Assembly (NCBI GenBank): GCA_963814745.1
Contig: CAWFEA010000018.1
Coordinates: 1 to 64,000 of the forward strand
Length of the DNA: 64,000 nt
From: CAWBRT01 sp963814745
GTDB taxonomy: Bacteria > Acidobacteriota > Terriglobia > Terriglobales > Acidobacteriaceae
Direction: 5' to 3'
The number at the start of each line of letters is the position of its first letter. The first letter of the stretch is position 1. Position numbers and translations under genes: made by a program. The notes under the pieces were generated by a model. The model searched no databases and had not been told where the DNA came from. It worked only from the letters and a program-made list of their open reading frames with translations. Below are positions 17,623 to 25,374 of this stretch, piece after piece.

Positions 17623-18918
17623 ATGGCCTCTTACGCAACGCTTCCACGAAATGACACAGTCGGCATTGCGGCACGATTGTTCGAACAAATCAGCAACAAA
17701 TTATCCATCAAGAATTTCCAGGTGCGCTTCTGGGACGGCTCCTGCTGGGGCGCGGTGCGTCCCCGGTTTACGCTGATCCTGAAGAACCCGTGGTCGCTGC
17801 GCAAGTTGTTTCTTTCGCCCAGCGAATTGTCGGTCGGCGAATCGTTTATCTATGACGATTTCGACGTTGAAGGCGACCTGGAAGCGGCGTTTGAATTCGC
17901 CGACTACCTGTTCTCCGAAGAGCTGCCGTTGACGGCGAAGCTGCAGCTCCGGGTGATGGCGGCAGTACCAAGGGGATGGATTAAGGGACGCGGGGCAGCC
18001 GCGGTGAAGGGCAGGCAGCACTCGACGGCGCGCGACCGGGCGGCGGTGCGCTACCACTACGACGTTTCCAACGACTTCTTCCAACTGTTTCTCGACCGGC
18101 GGATGGTCTACTCGTGCGCCTATTTCCGATCGCCGGACGACGATCTCGACACGGCGCAGCGGCAGAAGCTGGATTATCTCTGCCGCAAGCTGCGGCTGAA
18201 GGCGGGCGAGCGCTTGCTGGAGCTGGGCTGCGGCTGGGGAGGACTGCTGATCCACGCCGCCGAGGAGTACGGCGTCCACGCTTTCGGCGTCACCCTGAGC
18301 GTTCCCCAGGCCGAGCTGGCGCGCGAGCGCATTCAGCAGGCGGGTCTGGCTTCGCGCTGCCGGGTGGAGGTTTGCGACTACCGCGAGATCGAAGCGGAGC
18401 AGCCGTTCGACAAGCTGGTCAGCGTGGGCATGTTCGAGCACGTGGGCGAAGCCCTGCTGCCGGAATATTTCAGCCGGGCGTGGCGGCTGCTGCGTCCGGG
18501 AGGCGTGTTTCTGAATCACGGGATAGCGGCGTCGGCGACCTTCAGGCCGAGCGGAGAATCGTTCGTCGAGAAATATGTCTTCCCGGACGGCGAGCTGGTG
18601 CCGATCAACACCACGATTCGCGCCGCCGAGAACTGCGGCTTCGAAGTGGAAGACGTGGAGAATCTCCGCCGGCATTACGAGATGACGCTGCGGCACTGGT
18701 CGGAGCGATTGCAGGCACACGCCGAGGAGGCGCGCCGCATGACCGACGATGCCACCTACCGGACCTGGCGAATCTACATGGCCGGGTCGGCGCACGGCTT
18801 CCGGGTGGGCAGGATGAATCTGTGCCAGTTGCTGCTGAATAAGTCGGAGCGCGGGCAGAGCGAGCTGCCGCTGACACGGGAAGATTGGTATGCGAACCGC
18901 GACGCCCAAGCCAGATGA
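17623..18918 (+). CDS. cfa: Cyclopropane-fatty-acyl-phospholipid synthase family methyltransferase
   Basis: S-adenosylmethionine-dependent enzyme adding a methylene bridge to unsaturated acyl chains of membrane lipids. An N-terminal lipid-binding region (residues 1-140) precedes the methyltransferase domain. The latter has HYDVSNDFFQLFLD, YSCAYF, the SAM loop ELGCGWGGLLIHAAEEYG, VSVGMFEHVG and the late FPDGELVPI motif. The start at 17623 is favoured because AAGGAGG lies 5 bases before it; an upstream ATG in the same frame (17599) lacks a binding site. At 431 residues the length is normal. Related mycolic-acid or other lipid methyltransferase activity cannot be excluded. Confidence 0.9.
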   Translation: MASYATLPRNDTVGIAARLFEQISNKLSIKNFQVRFWDGSCWGAVRPRFTLILKNPWSLRKLFLSPSELSVGESFIYDDFDVEGDLEAAFEFADYLFSEELPLTAKLQLRVMAAVPRGWIKGRGAAAVKGRQHSTARDRAAVRYHYDVSNDFFQLFLDRRMVYSCAYFRSPDDDLDTAQRQKLDYLCRKLRLKAGERLLELGCGWGGLLIHAAEEYGVHAFGVTLSVPQAELARERIQQAGLASRCRVEVCDYREIEAEQPFDKLVSVGMFEHVGEALLPEYFSRAWRLLRPGGVFLNHGIAASATFRPSGESFVEKYVFPDGELVPINTTIRAAENCGFEVEDVENLRRHYEMTLRHWSERLQAHAEEARRMTDDATYRTWRIYMAGSAHGFRVGRMNLCQLLLNKSERGQSELPLTREDWYANRDAQAR

Positions 18919-18944
18919 TGGCTAACGTCACCTAAGCGGTCTAT

Positions 18945-20270
18945 TTAAGGGGCGCTTAAGATCTTCTGCGAGCCGGCATACTGATTCACCGCTTCGAGGC
19001 AGGACCGGTTCACTAACCAGACTCCCATTGCCAAGATTGCAAGCAATACCAACAGCTCCCCCGGAAACCAGGATGGCCCAACCACGGTTATGACATTGGG
19101 AGCTAGAAAACAGCCTGCTGCAACCAGAATCGGCATACGAAGGAAGCGGTTGAGTACGGGACCGCCCGCCGGTGTCTTGAGCGCTGAACGCTCCAAGGCA
19201 GACCTCAGCGTTCGCCATGCGATCAGCAGCATCGGAATCGAGAATGCGGCTAGATCATATTTCTTGATGCGTGGATTCAGCAGGAGCGTGCCCACCAGTG
19301 CCACCGGAACCCAAGTCTCTAGTGGAAGGTTCCAGTCGCGCACGCGGCGCGCAAGAAACAGAAAGGCAACGCCAAGCACGCCGACAAAGACCAGGTACAC
19401 GATGGTGGTCGCAGGGGAAGGGGACAGTCCGCGGCTCATCAGAGCTTCACCTAACACACCCACCGGACCGAATCCATAGTCGTGCCCCCAGTCAAACATG
19501 AGCCGGAGGGTCAACAGGTACTCGTGGAACATTTCCGGCCACAGCCCCATCTGCGCGGCAAACACGAGTACGCCGGCGGCCGCGGTAACGCCGGACGGAA
19601 ACCACTGCCGCCTGCCGATCAGAACTGGAAATGCCAGCAGCGAAAGAAAAGGCAACTTGCAAATCGAAGCGGCTAATACGGCGATGTAATACCAGGACCA
19701 GTTGCCCCGCTTCCAACCGGGGACGGCAGCGGCGAAGATCACCCCATAAAGTACGTAGGCAATGTTGCCGCTCAGAATCACATCGTCGGTGATGAGGCCG
19801 GGAAAGAAGGCAACGGCCGGCAGCATCAGGGCTAGCCATCGACGTTCGTATTTTTCCGCCATCTGGAATCCCGCCCAGAGTTGAAGCGAGGCCCCGGCTG
19901 CCACCGCCGCCCCATACCCAAGGCTAAGCATCCAGGCAGGAAACACCGCGAGGAGCCGCAGCAAAGGTAGTGTCAGTGGAGGATATTGATATACAAGAGG
20001 TGGTTCCTTCTCCGCCCCAGAGTTCTCCCGGCGTTGCATTGCCCGCTCCACCGCAATGATACTCTCGGCATAGGGATCGGCGCCTCGGCGAAGCTCTTGG
20101 ATGGCATTCCAGGAATATTGGGCATCCCAGCCAATGTGGCCGGTATAGGCCATCGCCATCAGCCCAATGACCGTACCAACCCAAAACAGAGCGATAAGCT
20201 TCGGGCGGGAGAACCACCTTGAAGGGTGTATTTCAGAGGATTGGGCTACCGCCGTGGACTGTTCAGGCAA
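18945..20270 (-). CDS. Polytopic membrane glycosyltransferase-like protein (GT87/DUF2029 type)
   Basis: 441 residues with about ten transmembrane helices. The segments GWDAQYSWNAIQELRRGADPY and YQYPPLTLPLLRLL are typical of GT87-type polyprenyl-phosphate-dependent mannosyltransferases, which have a periplasmic loop with an essential Asp after the first helix; the Asp of GWDAQ is the candidate. A later NPRIKKYDLAAFSIP segment also fits the family. Substrate and acceptor are unknown. It is convergent with the cyclopropane synthase gene (26-bp gap) and stands alone. Confidence 0.78.
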   Translation of the reverse strand: MPEQSTAVAQSSEIHPSRWFSRPKLIALFWVGTVIGLMAMAYTGHIGWDAQYSWNAIQELRRGADPYAESIIAVERAMQRRENSGAEKEPPLVYQYPPLTLPLLRLLAVFPAWMLSLGYGAAVAAGASLQLWAGFQMAEKYERRWLALMLPAVAFFPGLITDDVILSGNIAYVLYGVIFAAAVPGWKRGNWSWYYIAVLAASICKLPFLSLLAFPVLIGRRQWFPSGVTAAAGVLVFAAQMGLWPEMFHEYLLTLRLMFDWGHDYGFGPVGVLGEALMSRGLSPSPATTIVYLVFVGVLGVAFLFLARRVRDWNLPLETWVPVALVGTLLLNPRIKKYDLAAFSIPMLLIAWRTLRSALERSALKTPAGGPVLNRFLRMPILVAAGCFLAPNVITVVGPSWFPGELLVLLAILAMGVWLVNRSCLEAVNQYAGSQKILSAP

Positions 20271-20560
20271 ATGTTCCCCACATGCGCTAATAATTTGGTG
20301 GCGAGTGATTGTAGATTATCATGACGTTGTACCTGGATCAACGCGCCGTTTCGATGAGTGGGGTAGATGAGCGGTATCCCACTCAATCCGAATAACGGGG
20401 CTTGAATGGGCCATCTGGACGGTCATTCACAGCAACTTCACGATAGACGCTCTATTATTGTAAGTACGTCCGAAGAACGGCCTCGGGCGGCGGGCTTGCT
20501 GCGCCCGGCATCCGATGAGGCTGGTTCGAAGCAGGCTTCGACGCAGAGCAAACGCCCGAA

Positions 20561-22123
20561 ATGGATCGTCCCTCGGCAAATCGATGGCTGGTTGCGATTG
20601 CCGTCATGTCCAGCGCGGTGATGGAGGTGCTGGACACGTCGGTGGTGAACGTCAGTTTGCCGCACATTGCCGGCAACCTGTCTTCGACGGTGGACGAGGC
20701 AACCTGGGTCCTGACCTCCTACATTGTGGCCAACGCGGTGATCCTGCCGATCACGGGATGGCTGGCGAATTATTTCGGCCGCAAGAAGCTGCTGCTGACG
20801 GTGGTGACCGGATTCACCATCTCGAGCCTGCTCTGCGGGCTGGCGCCCAATCTGCCGCTGCTGATTCTGTTTCGCGTGCTGCAGGGCACGACCGGCGGCG
20901 GGCTGCAGCCGATTTCGCAGGCCGTGCTGCTGGAGGAATTTCCCGGGCCGGAGCGCGGCAAGGCGATGGCCTTCTGGGCGATGGGCATTATCACCGCTCC
21001 GATTCTGGGGCCGACGCTGGGCGGCTGGATCACCGATACTTATTCCTGGCGCTGGGTGTTTTACATCAACCTGCCGGTCGGGATATTCAGCCTGCTGATG
21101 ATTTCGGTGTTCGTCATCGATCCGCCCTACATTCGGCGCGGGAAATTGCGCCTGGATGCACTCGGCCTCGGGATGCTTGCGGTGGGCATGGGCGCGTTGC
21201 AGATCATGCTGGACAAGGGTCAGGAAGAAGACTGGTTCGGCTCCAACTTCATCCGAGTACTGGCGGTGCTGGCGGTGGTGGGGCTGGTGGCATTCGTGAT
21301 CAGGGAATTGATGGTGGCGCAGCCGCTGGTGCGTTTTCGACTGCTGCGCTACCGCACGTTTACGGCGGGTGTGTTTTTGGCCTTCATGCTGGGGTTCGTG
21401 CTCTATGGACTGCTGGTGCTGCTGCCGCTGTTCATGCAGACGCTGCTGGACTGGACGGCGCAAACCGCCGGCCTGTGGACCAGCCCGCGAGGCATCGGCA
21501 CGGGCCTGACGATGCCGCTGGTGGGATACCTGCTGGGCAAACGATGGGACGCGCGCTGGATGCTGATCTTCGGGTTCACGATCACGAGCATGGCCTGCTT
21601 TGGCTACTCGCACATCAGCCTGGATTCCGGCACCTGGGATATTTTCTGGTGGCAAATCTGCCAGGGCACGGGGATGGCCTTTGTGTTTGTGCCGTTGACG
21701 ACGATCACCATGGAGATGATTCCGCGGGAAGAGACCGGATACGCCACCAGCCTGTACGCGGTGATGCGCAACATCGGATCGAGCGTGGGGATCTCGTTTG
21801 TGACGACCTGGCTGGCGCGGCGGGCGCAGATACACCAGTCGACGCTGGTGGCGCACGTCACGCCTTACGATCCAGCGTTCGGCGCGCTGCTGGGCGATGC
21901 TCGCGGCATGATGATGATGCGCGGCGCCTCGGATGCGACTACGGCGCGCGCCCAGGGCTTGGCCGCAATCTACAACATGGTGAAGCAGCAGGCATCCTTG
22001 CTCAGCTTCGTGGAGACATTCCGGATTCTGGGAGCGCTGTTCGCGCTTTGCATCCTGGTGGTCTTCATCATGAAGAAGCCCGCCGGACACAAGCCGGGGA
22101 TGGAGAGCGCCGGCGGGCATTAG
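20561..22123 (+). CDS. emrB: DHA2-family major facilitator exporter (EmrB/QacA type)
   Basis: 520-residue proton antiporter with 14 predicted helices, family of multidrug exporters. It shows the DHA2 motifs: LDTSVVNVSLPHIAGNL near the N-terminus (motif D1), NYFGRKKLLL (motif A), LFRVLQGTTGGGLQP (motif B) and GPTLGGWITD (motif C). EmrB normally works with an EmrA membrane-fusion protein and an outer-membrane channel; neither is adjacent. The ATG at 20561 gives the usual short N-terminus. The upstream 290-base gap contains nothing recognisable. Confidence 0.9.
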   Translation: MDRPSANRWLVAIAVMSSAVMEVLDTSVVNVSLPHIAGNLSSTVDEATWVLTSYIVANAVILPITGWLANYFGRKKLLLTVVTGFTISSLLCGLAPNLPLLILFRVLQGTTGGGLQPISQAVLLEEFPGPERGKAMAFWAMGIITAPILGPTLGGWITDTYSWRWVFYINLPVGIFSLLMISVFVIDPPYIRRGKLRLDALGLGMLAVGMGALQIMLDKGQEEDWFGSNFIRVLAVLAVVGLVAFVIRELMVAQPLVRFRLLRYRTFTAGVFLAFMLGFVLYGLLVLLPLFMQTLLDWTAQTAGLWTSPRGIGTGLTMPLVGYLLGKRWDARWMLIFGFTITSMACFGYSHISLDSGTWDIFWWQICQGTGMAFVFVPLTTITMEMIPREETGYATSLYAVMRNIGSSVGISFVTTWLARRAQIHQSTLVAHVTPYDPAFGALLGDARGMMMMRGASDATTARAQGLAAIYNMVKQQASLLSFVETFRILGALFALCILVVFIMKKPAGHKPGMESAGGH

Positions 22124-22205
22124 TGCTATGGCTTTTGGAAAGTGTCTCAGCGCCGGAATTCCAGGCAGTTTAGAATCTCCGCATGATGCAGTTTAGAATC
22201 TACAC

Positions 22206-24140
22206 ATGATTCAGTTGTCGGGGGCCGGCAAACGCTTTGGCCCGAAAATCCTCTTCGAAAATCTCGATTGGCTGATTACGCCGCAGGACCGCGTCGGGCT
22301 GGTCGGCGCCAACGGCAGCGGCAAATCGACGTTGCTGAAGGTGCTGGCCGGCGCGGAGTCGCTCGACTACGGGGCCTTGATGCGCGCCAAAGGCATCAGC
22401 GCCGGATATCTTCCGCAGGACGGGTTGCAGCTTTCGGGGCGCTCGGTCTTCGACGAGTGTCTTTCGGTGTTTGACGATCTGACCCGGATGCATCGCGAGA
22501 TGGAGGAGTTGGCGCGGCGCATGGGCGAGCACGACCTGGACGGCGCGGAATACGCGCAGATCGCCGACCGCTTCCAGAGCCTGGAGGGCGCGATCCGCAC
22601 CCGCGAGGGATATGCCATCGAGGCGCAGGTGGGAACGGTGCTGGCCGGGCTGGGCTTTGGCAAAGAGGACTGGCCGCGGCGGACGGAGGAGTTCTCCGGC
22701 GGCTGGCAGATGCGGATTGCGCTCGGAAAATTGCTGCTGGAAAAACCGAACCTGCTGCTGCTGGACGAGCCGACCAACCATCTCGACCTGGAAACGCGCA
22801 ACTGGCTGGAAGATTATCTGCGCAATTATCCGTATGCCTACGTGGTGATTTCGCACGACCGCTATTTTCTCGACGTGACGGTCGAAAAGACGCTGGAGAT
22901 ATGGAATCGCGGGGTGCATTTCTACAGCGGCAACTACGAGAAATACCTGCGGGAAAAACAACAGCGCAAGCAATCGCTGGAATCGGCTTATCGCAACCAG
23001 CGCGAGCGCATAGAGCAACTGGAGGCGTTTATCAATCGCTTCCGCTACCAGGCGACCAAGGCCAAACAGGTGCAGAGCCGGATCAAGGAACTGGAGCGCA
23101 TGGAGCGCATAGAGGTTCCGCCGGAAGAGCGCACGATTCACTTCACCTTTCCCCAGCCGAAGCCGAGCGGGCGCATGGTGGCCGAGTTCAAGGACGTGGC
23201 CAAGCGCTTTGGCGCGAAAGAAGTTTTCGCCGGGGTGTCGTTCATCATCGAGCGCGGCGACCGGGTGTCGCTGGTCGGGGTGAACGGTGCGGGCAAGTCG
23301 ACGCTGATCAAGCTGCTGGCCGGCATGGAGCGGCTGAGCGAAGGGGACTACCGCGTCGGACACAACGTCGAGATCGACTACTTCGCGCAGGATCAGTACA
23401 AGGAACTGAATCCGGAGGCGCGCATGATCGACGACCTCGGGCGGGTGGCGCCGCAGAAGACGCAGCCGGAGCTGCGCACGCTGCTGGGGAGTTTTTTGTT
23501 TTCCGCCGACGAGGTTTTCAAGCAGATTGCGGTGCTTTCCGGCGGCGAGCGCAATCGCTACGCGCTGGCGCGCATGCTGCTGCAACCGTCGAATTTTCTG
23601 CTGCTGGACGAGCCGACCAACCATCTCGACCTGCGCGCCAAGGACGTGCTGCTGGAGGCGCTGGAGAAATTTACCGGCACGGTGGTCTTCGTCTCCCACG
23701 ACCGCTACTTTATCGACAAGCTGGCGACCCGGGTGTTTGAAGTGGCCGATGGCGAGGTGACGGTTTTCCCCGGCAATTACGAAGACTACCTGTGGCGCAA
23801 GCAGCAGCAAGCGAGTGCGGCAGCCAACAATGGCGCCAAAAGCGCGCCGGACGGGACGAACGGCGATACGAAAACGGCGGAAGCGGATGCCAAGGCTGAG
23901 CCCAGGAAGCGGGTGAACCCGATCAAGCTGCGCCAGATGACGGAGCGCTGCCAGGAGGTGGAAGAGGCAATCGCGCGCGTCGAGGCCGAAATCGCCGACG
24001 CCGAACAGGCATTGACCAGCTTCGTCAGCGCGGAAGAGACCCAGCGCACCGTCGAATTGCTGGCCGCCAAGCGCGGCGAGTTGGAGACGCTGGTGGCCGA
24101 GTGGAGCGAGCTGTCGCAGTTTATCGAGGCGAACGCGTAA
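22206..24140 (+). CDS. ABC-F family ATPase (Uup/EttA-like translation factor)
   Basis: 644-residue soluble protein with two ABC ATPase domains and no membrane segment, typical of ABC-F ribosome-associated factors. The first domain has GANGSGKST (34-42), signature FSGGW (163-167) and LLLLDEPTNHLDL. The second has GVNGAGKST, LSGGERNR and a second LLLLDEPTNHLDL. The inter-domain linker (about 245-305) is charged and helical. The C-terminal tail (about 545-644) is a Lys/Glu-rich coiled coil as in Uup. Just before the start, CAGTTTAGAATCT occurs twice in tandem (about 22167-22203), which may indicate a small duplication around the ribosome-binding region. A specific subfamily name is not assignable by eye. 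Confidence 0.93.
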   Translation: MIQLSGAGKRFGPKILFENLDWLITPQDRVGLVGANGSGKSTLLKVLAGAESLDYGALMRAKGISAGYLPQDGLQLSGRSVFDECLSVFDDLTRMHREMEELARRMGEHDLDGAEYAQIADRFQSLEGAIRTREGYAIEAQVGTVLAGLGFGKEDWPRRTEEFSGGWQMRIALGKLLLEKPNLLLLDEPTNHLDLETRNWLEDYLRNYPYAYVVISHDRYFLDVTVEKTLEIWNRGVHFYSGNYEKYLREKQQRKQSLESAYRNQRERIEQLEAFINRFRYQATKAKQVQSRIKELERMERIEVPPEERTIHFTFPQPKPSGRMVAEFKDVAKRFGAKEVFAGVSFIIERGDRVSLVGVNGAGKSTLIKLLAGMERLSEGDYRVGHNVEIDYFAQDQYKELNPEARMIDDLGRVAPQKTQPELRTLLGSFLFSADEVFKQIAVLSGGERNRYALARMLLQPSNFLLLDEPTNHLDLRAKDVLLEALEKFTGTVVFVSHDRYFIDKLATRVFEVADGEVTVFPGNYEDYLWRKQQQASAAANNGAKSAPDGTNGDTKTAEADAKAEPRKRVNPIKLRQMTERCQEVEEAIARVEAEIADAEQALTSFVSAEETQRTVELLAAKRGELETLVAEWSELSQFIEANA

Positions 24141-24294
24141 GCGGGTTCCGGCAACCGCAGCCTTGGCCGGAGACCCCGAATGGGCGAATGAAAAGCGCAA
24201 AGGTGCGGGAAGGCCCGTTATCGACAGCTACCACCTGTCCGTCCGAAACCAGGCAGAAACAGGTTGTAAAAAGAGTCCAACATGAGCAGCACGT

Positions 24295-24300
24295 TATAAT
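24295..24300 (+). promoter_or_regulatory. Putative -10 element before two small genes
   Basis: Perfect TATAAT about 80 bases before the ATG of the 80-residue gene at 24380. No good -35 element at the proper distance. Supported only by the hexamer and its position downstream of the ABC-F stop. Confidence 0.3.
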
Positions 24301-24379
24301 GGGCGGCGTTCAGCACAGCCAATCTCGGTACGACAACGGCACAAATTTAGAAGCGAATCTTTCCTTGAGGGACGCTACC

Positions 24380-24622
24380 ATGTCTACCCGCCATGTTCGA
24401 TCTACTGAAGGAGCAAGGGTGGTTCTGGCCGTAAGCTGGCTTTATCACCAAGAAGGCCGGAATGAAGGCCGCAAGTGCCAACTCTGCGATTCGGTGTGGA
24501 CGGTACAGATCGATGAGAGCGGGGATTGCCACGTTTGGAGAAACGCGCTTCCGATGGACTCAGCGATTCTGGACTGGACTGGAAACAATGTTGTCGTTGA
24601 GTGTTGCAAAGGCATCGCCTGA
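24380..24622 (+). CDS. Small hypothetical protein
   Basis: 80-residue protein of unknown function. It carries cysteines at CQLC and near the C-terminus (ECCKG), so metal binding or disulfides are possible. The chosen ATG follows TTGAGGGA; the open frame extends further upstream but that part overlaps the ABC-F gene and looks non-coding. Base composition is less GC-rich than the neighbours. It is followed 39 bp later by another very small gene on the same strand. Confidence 0.5.
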   Translation: MSTRHVRSTEGARVVLAVSWLYHQEGRNEGRKCQLCDSVWTVQIDESGDCHVWRNALPMDSAILDWTGNNVVVECCKGIA

Positions 24623-24661
24623 ATCAAGCGGCTCCGACCCAAATGGGGAGAGGCAATCCCA

Positions 24662-24802
24662 ATGATTAGAGCTTTCTTCACAGGCATCCTGACGATTGGG
24701 GTCATCGACTTGATCATCAGGGCAATCAACAGTTACAAACTGCAAGAGCGCGTGCGCGAACTGGAGCGAGAAAACGAACGACTCCGGCGCGGTAAGCAGT
24801 GA
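24662..24802 (+). CDS. Very small membrane protein with coiled-coil tail
   Basis: 46-residue frame. Residues 3-22 form one hydrophobic helix (FFTGILTIGVIDLIIRAI) and residues 27-46 form a strongly charged heptad-like tail (LQERVRELERENERLRRGK). A GGGGAG sequence lies about 13 bases upstream. A single helix with a short coiled coil suggests a small membrane-anchored oligomer or partner subunit. Function is unknown. The regular amphipathic design argues that it is real despite its size. Confidence 0.5.
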   Translation: MIRAFFTGILTIGVIDLIIRAINSYKLQERVRELERENERLRRGKQ

Positions 24803-25374
24803 TTTTTGCCCTATCCGGGATAATTGTCGAGAAATCCCCATATCAATAGTTACGCTAAGGCGGTCTCTTGGTGTGTCATCCTGAGCGCAGCGAAGCATCC
24901 CATGAAAGCATCCCGCTCCGCGCCGCTTGCGGGTTTCGGTAAAAATCCCAAATTGCGAATTTGCCTTACGCCGCGATGGGATTCTTCGCTTCCTACGGAC
25001 AGGACAGGTGGCCCAGAGTTGGCGCAGTTCCAACTCTGGGGGTGTGACCGACATCAGCCCGCGTAGCGGGCAAAAGATGGTAGCCCCACCGGGGTCCCCA
25101 GCAATCGCCGCAGTTGCGGTTGCTGGGGTGGAGGCGCAAGCCTGAGGGTACGCGAAGTTCGCGATGTCATAGCCCGCACAGCGGGCGTAAGATGGTAGCC
25201 CCAGGCGCAAGCCTGGGGTAAAGGGGGCGTTGGCTAACCCAGCCCGCGTAGCGGGCGTAAGAGCGAGTGAGTGGCGACTCATCCCACATCGCGGCACGTC
25301 GTCTTACGTTTTTTGCGCATTATCGGACATAACTTCGGCAAAAAACACCTGCAAAATCGGTCCAAAAACGCTCT
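24803..25374. repeat. Composite block of dispersed palindromic repeats
   Basis: 572 bases with no gene. In order: a GTGTCATCCTGAGCGCAGCG segment (from about 24872) shared with 5750 and 8409; a direct copy of the CCAGAGTTGG/CCAACTCTGG palindrome (25013-25039); palindromes AGCCCGCGTAGCGGGC at 25056, AGCCCGCACAGCGGGC at 25171 and AGCCCGCGTAGCGGGC at 25241. Between the first two lie AAAAGATGGTAGCCCC and a variable hairpin (arms 25096-25108 and 25116-25128). The 4753-4890 unit shows the same module order. At 25308-25346 a 9-bp GTTTTTTGC/GCAAAAAAC inverted repeat lies just after the TonB-receptor stop. Confidence 0.8.

Noticed and set aside
17701..18909. 402-codon minus-strand frame opposite the cyclopropane synthase gene
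   Set aside because: Antisense shadow without motifs.
20438..22120. 560-codon minus-strand frame opposite the EmrB-type gene
   Set aside because: His/Arg/Gln-rich composition typical of an antisense frame in GC-rich DNA; the plus strand encodes a clear transporter.
22200..24200. 666-codon minus-strand frame opposite the ABC-F gene
   Set aside because: Antisense shadow; no domain recognisable and the complementary strand is a complete ABC-F protein.
24803..25374. CRISPR array
   Set aside because: Repeats are palindromic and unevenly spaced (115 and 70 bases), with related rather than unique spacers, and no cas genes are present.
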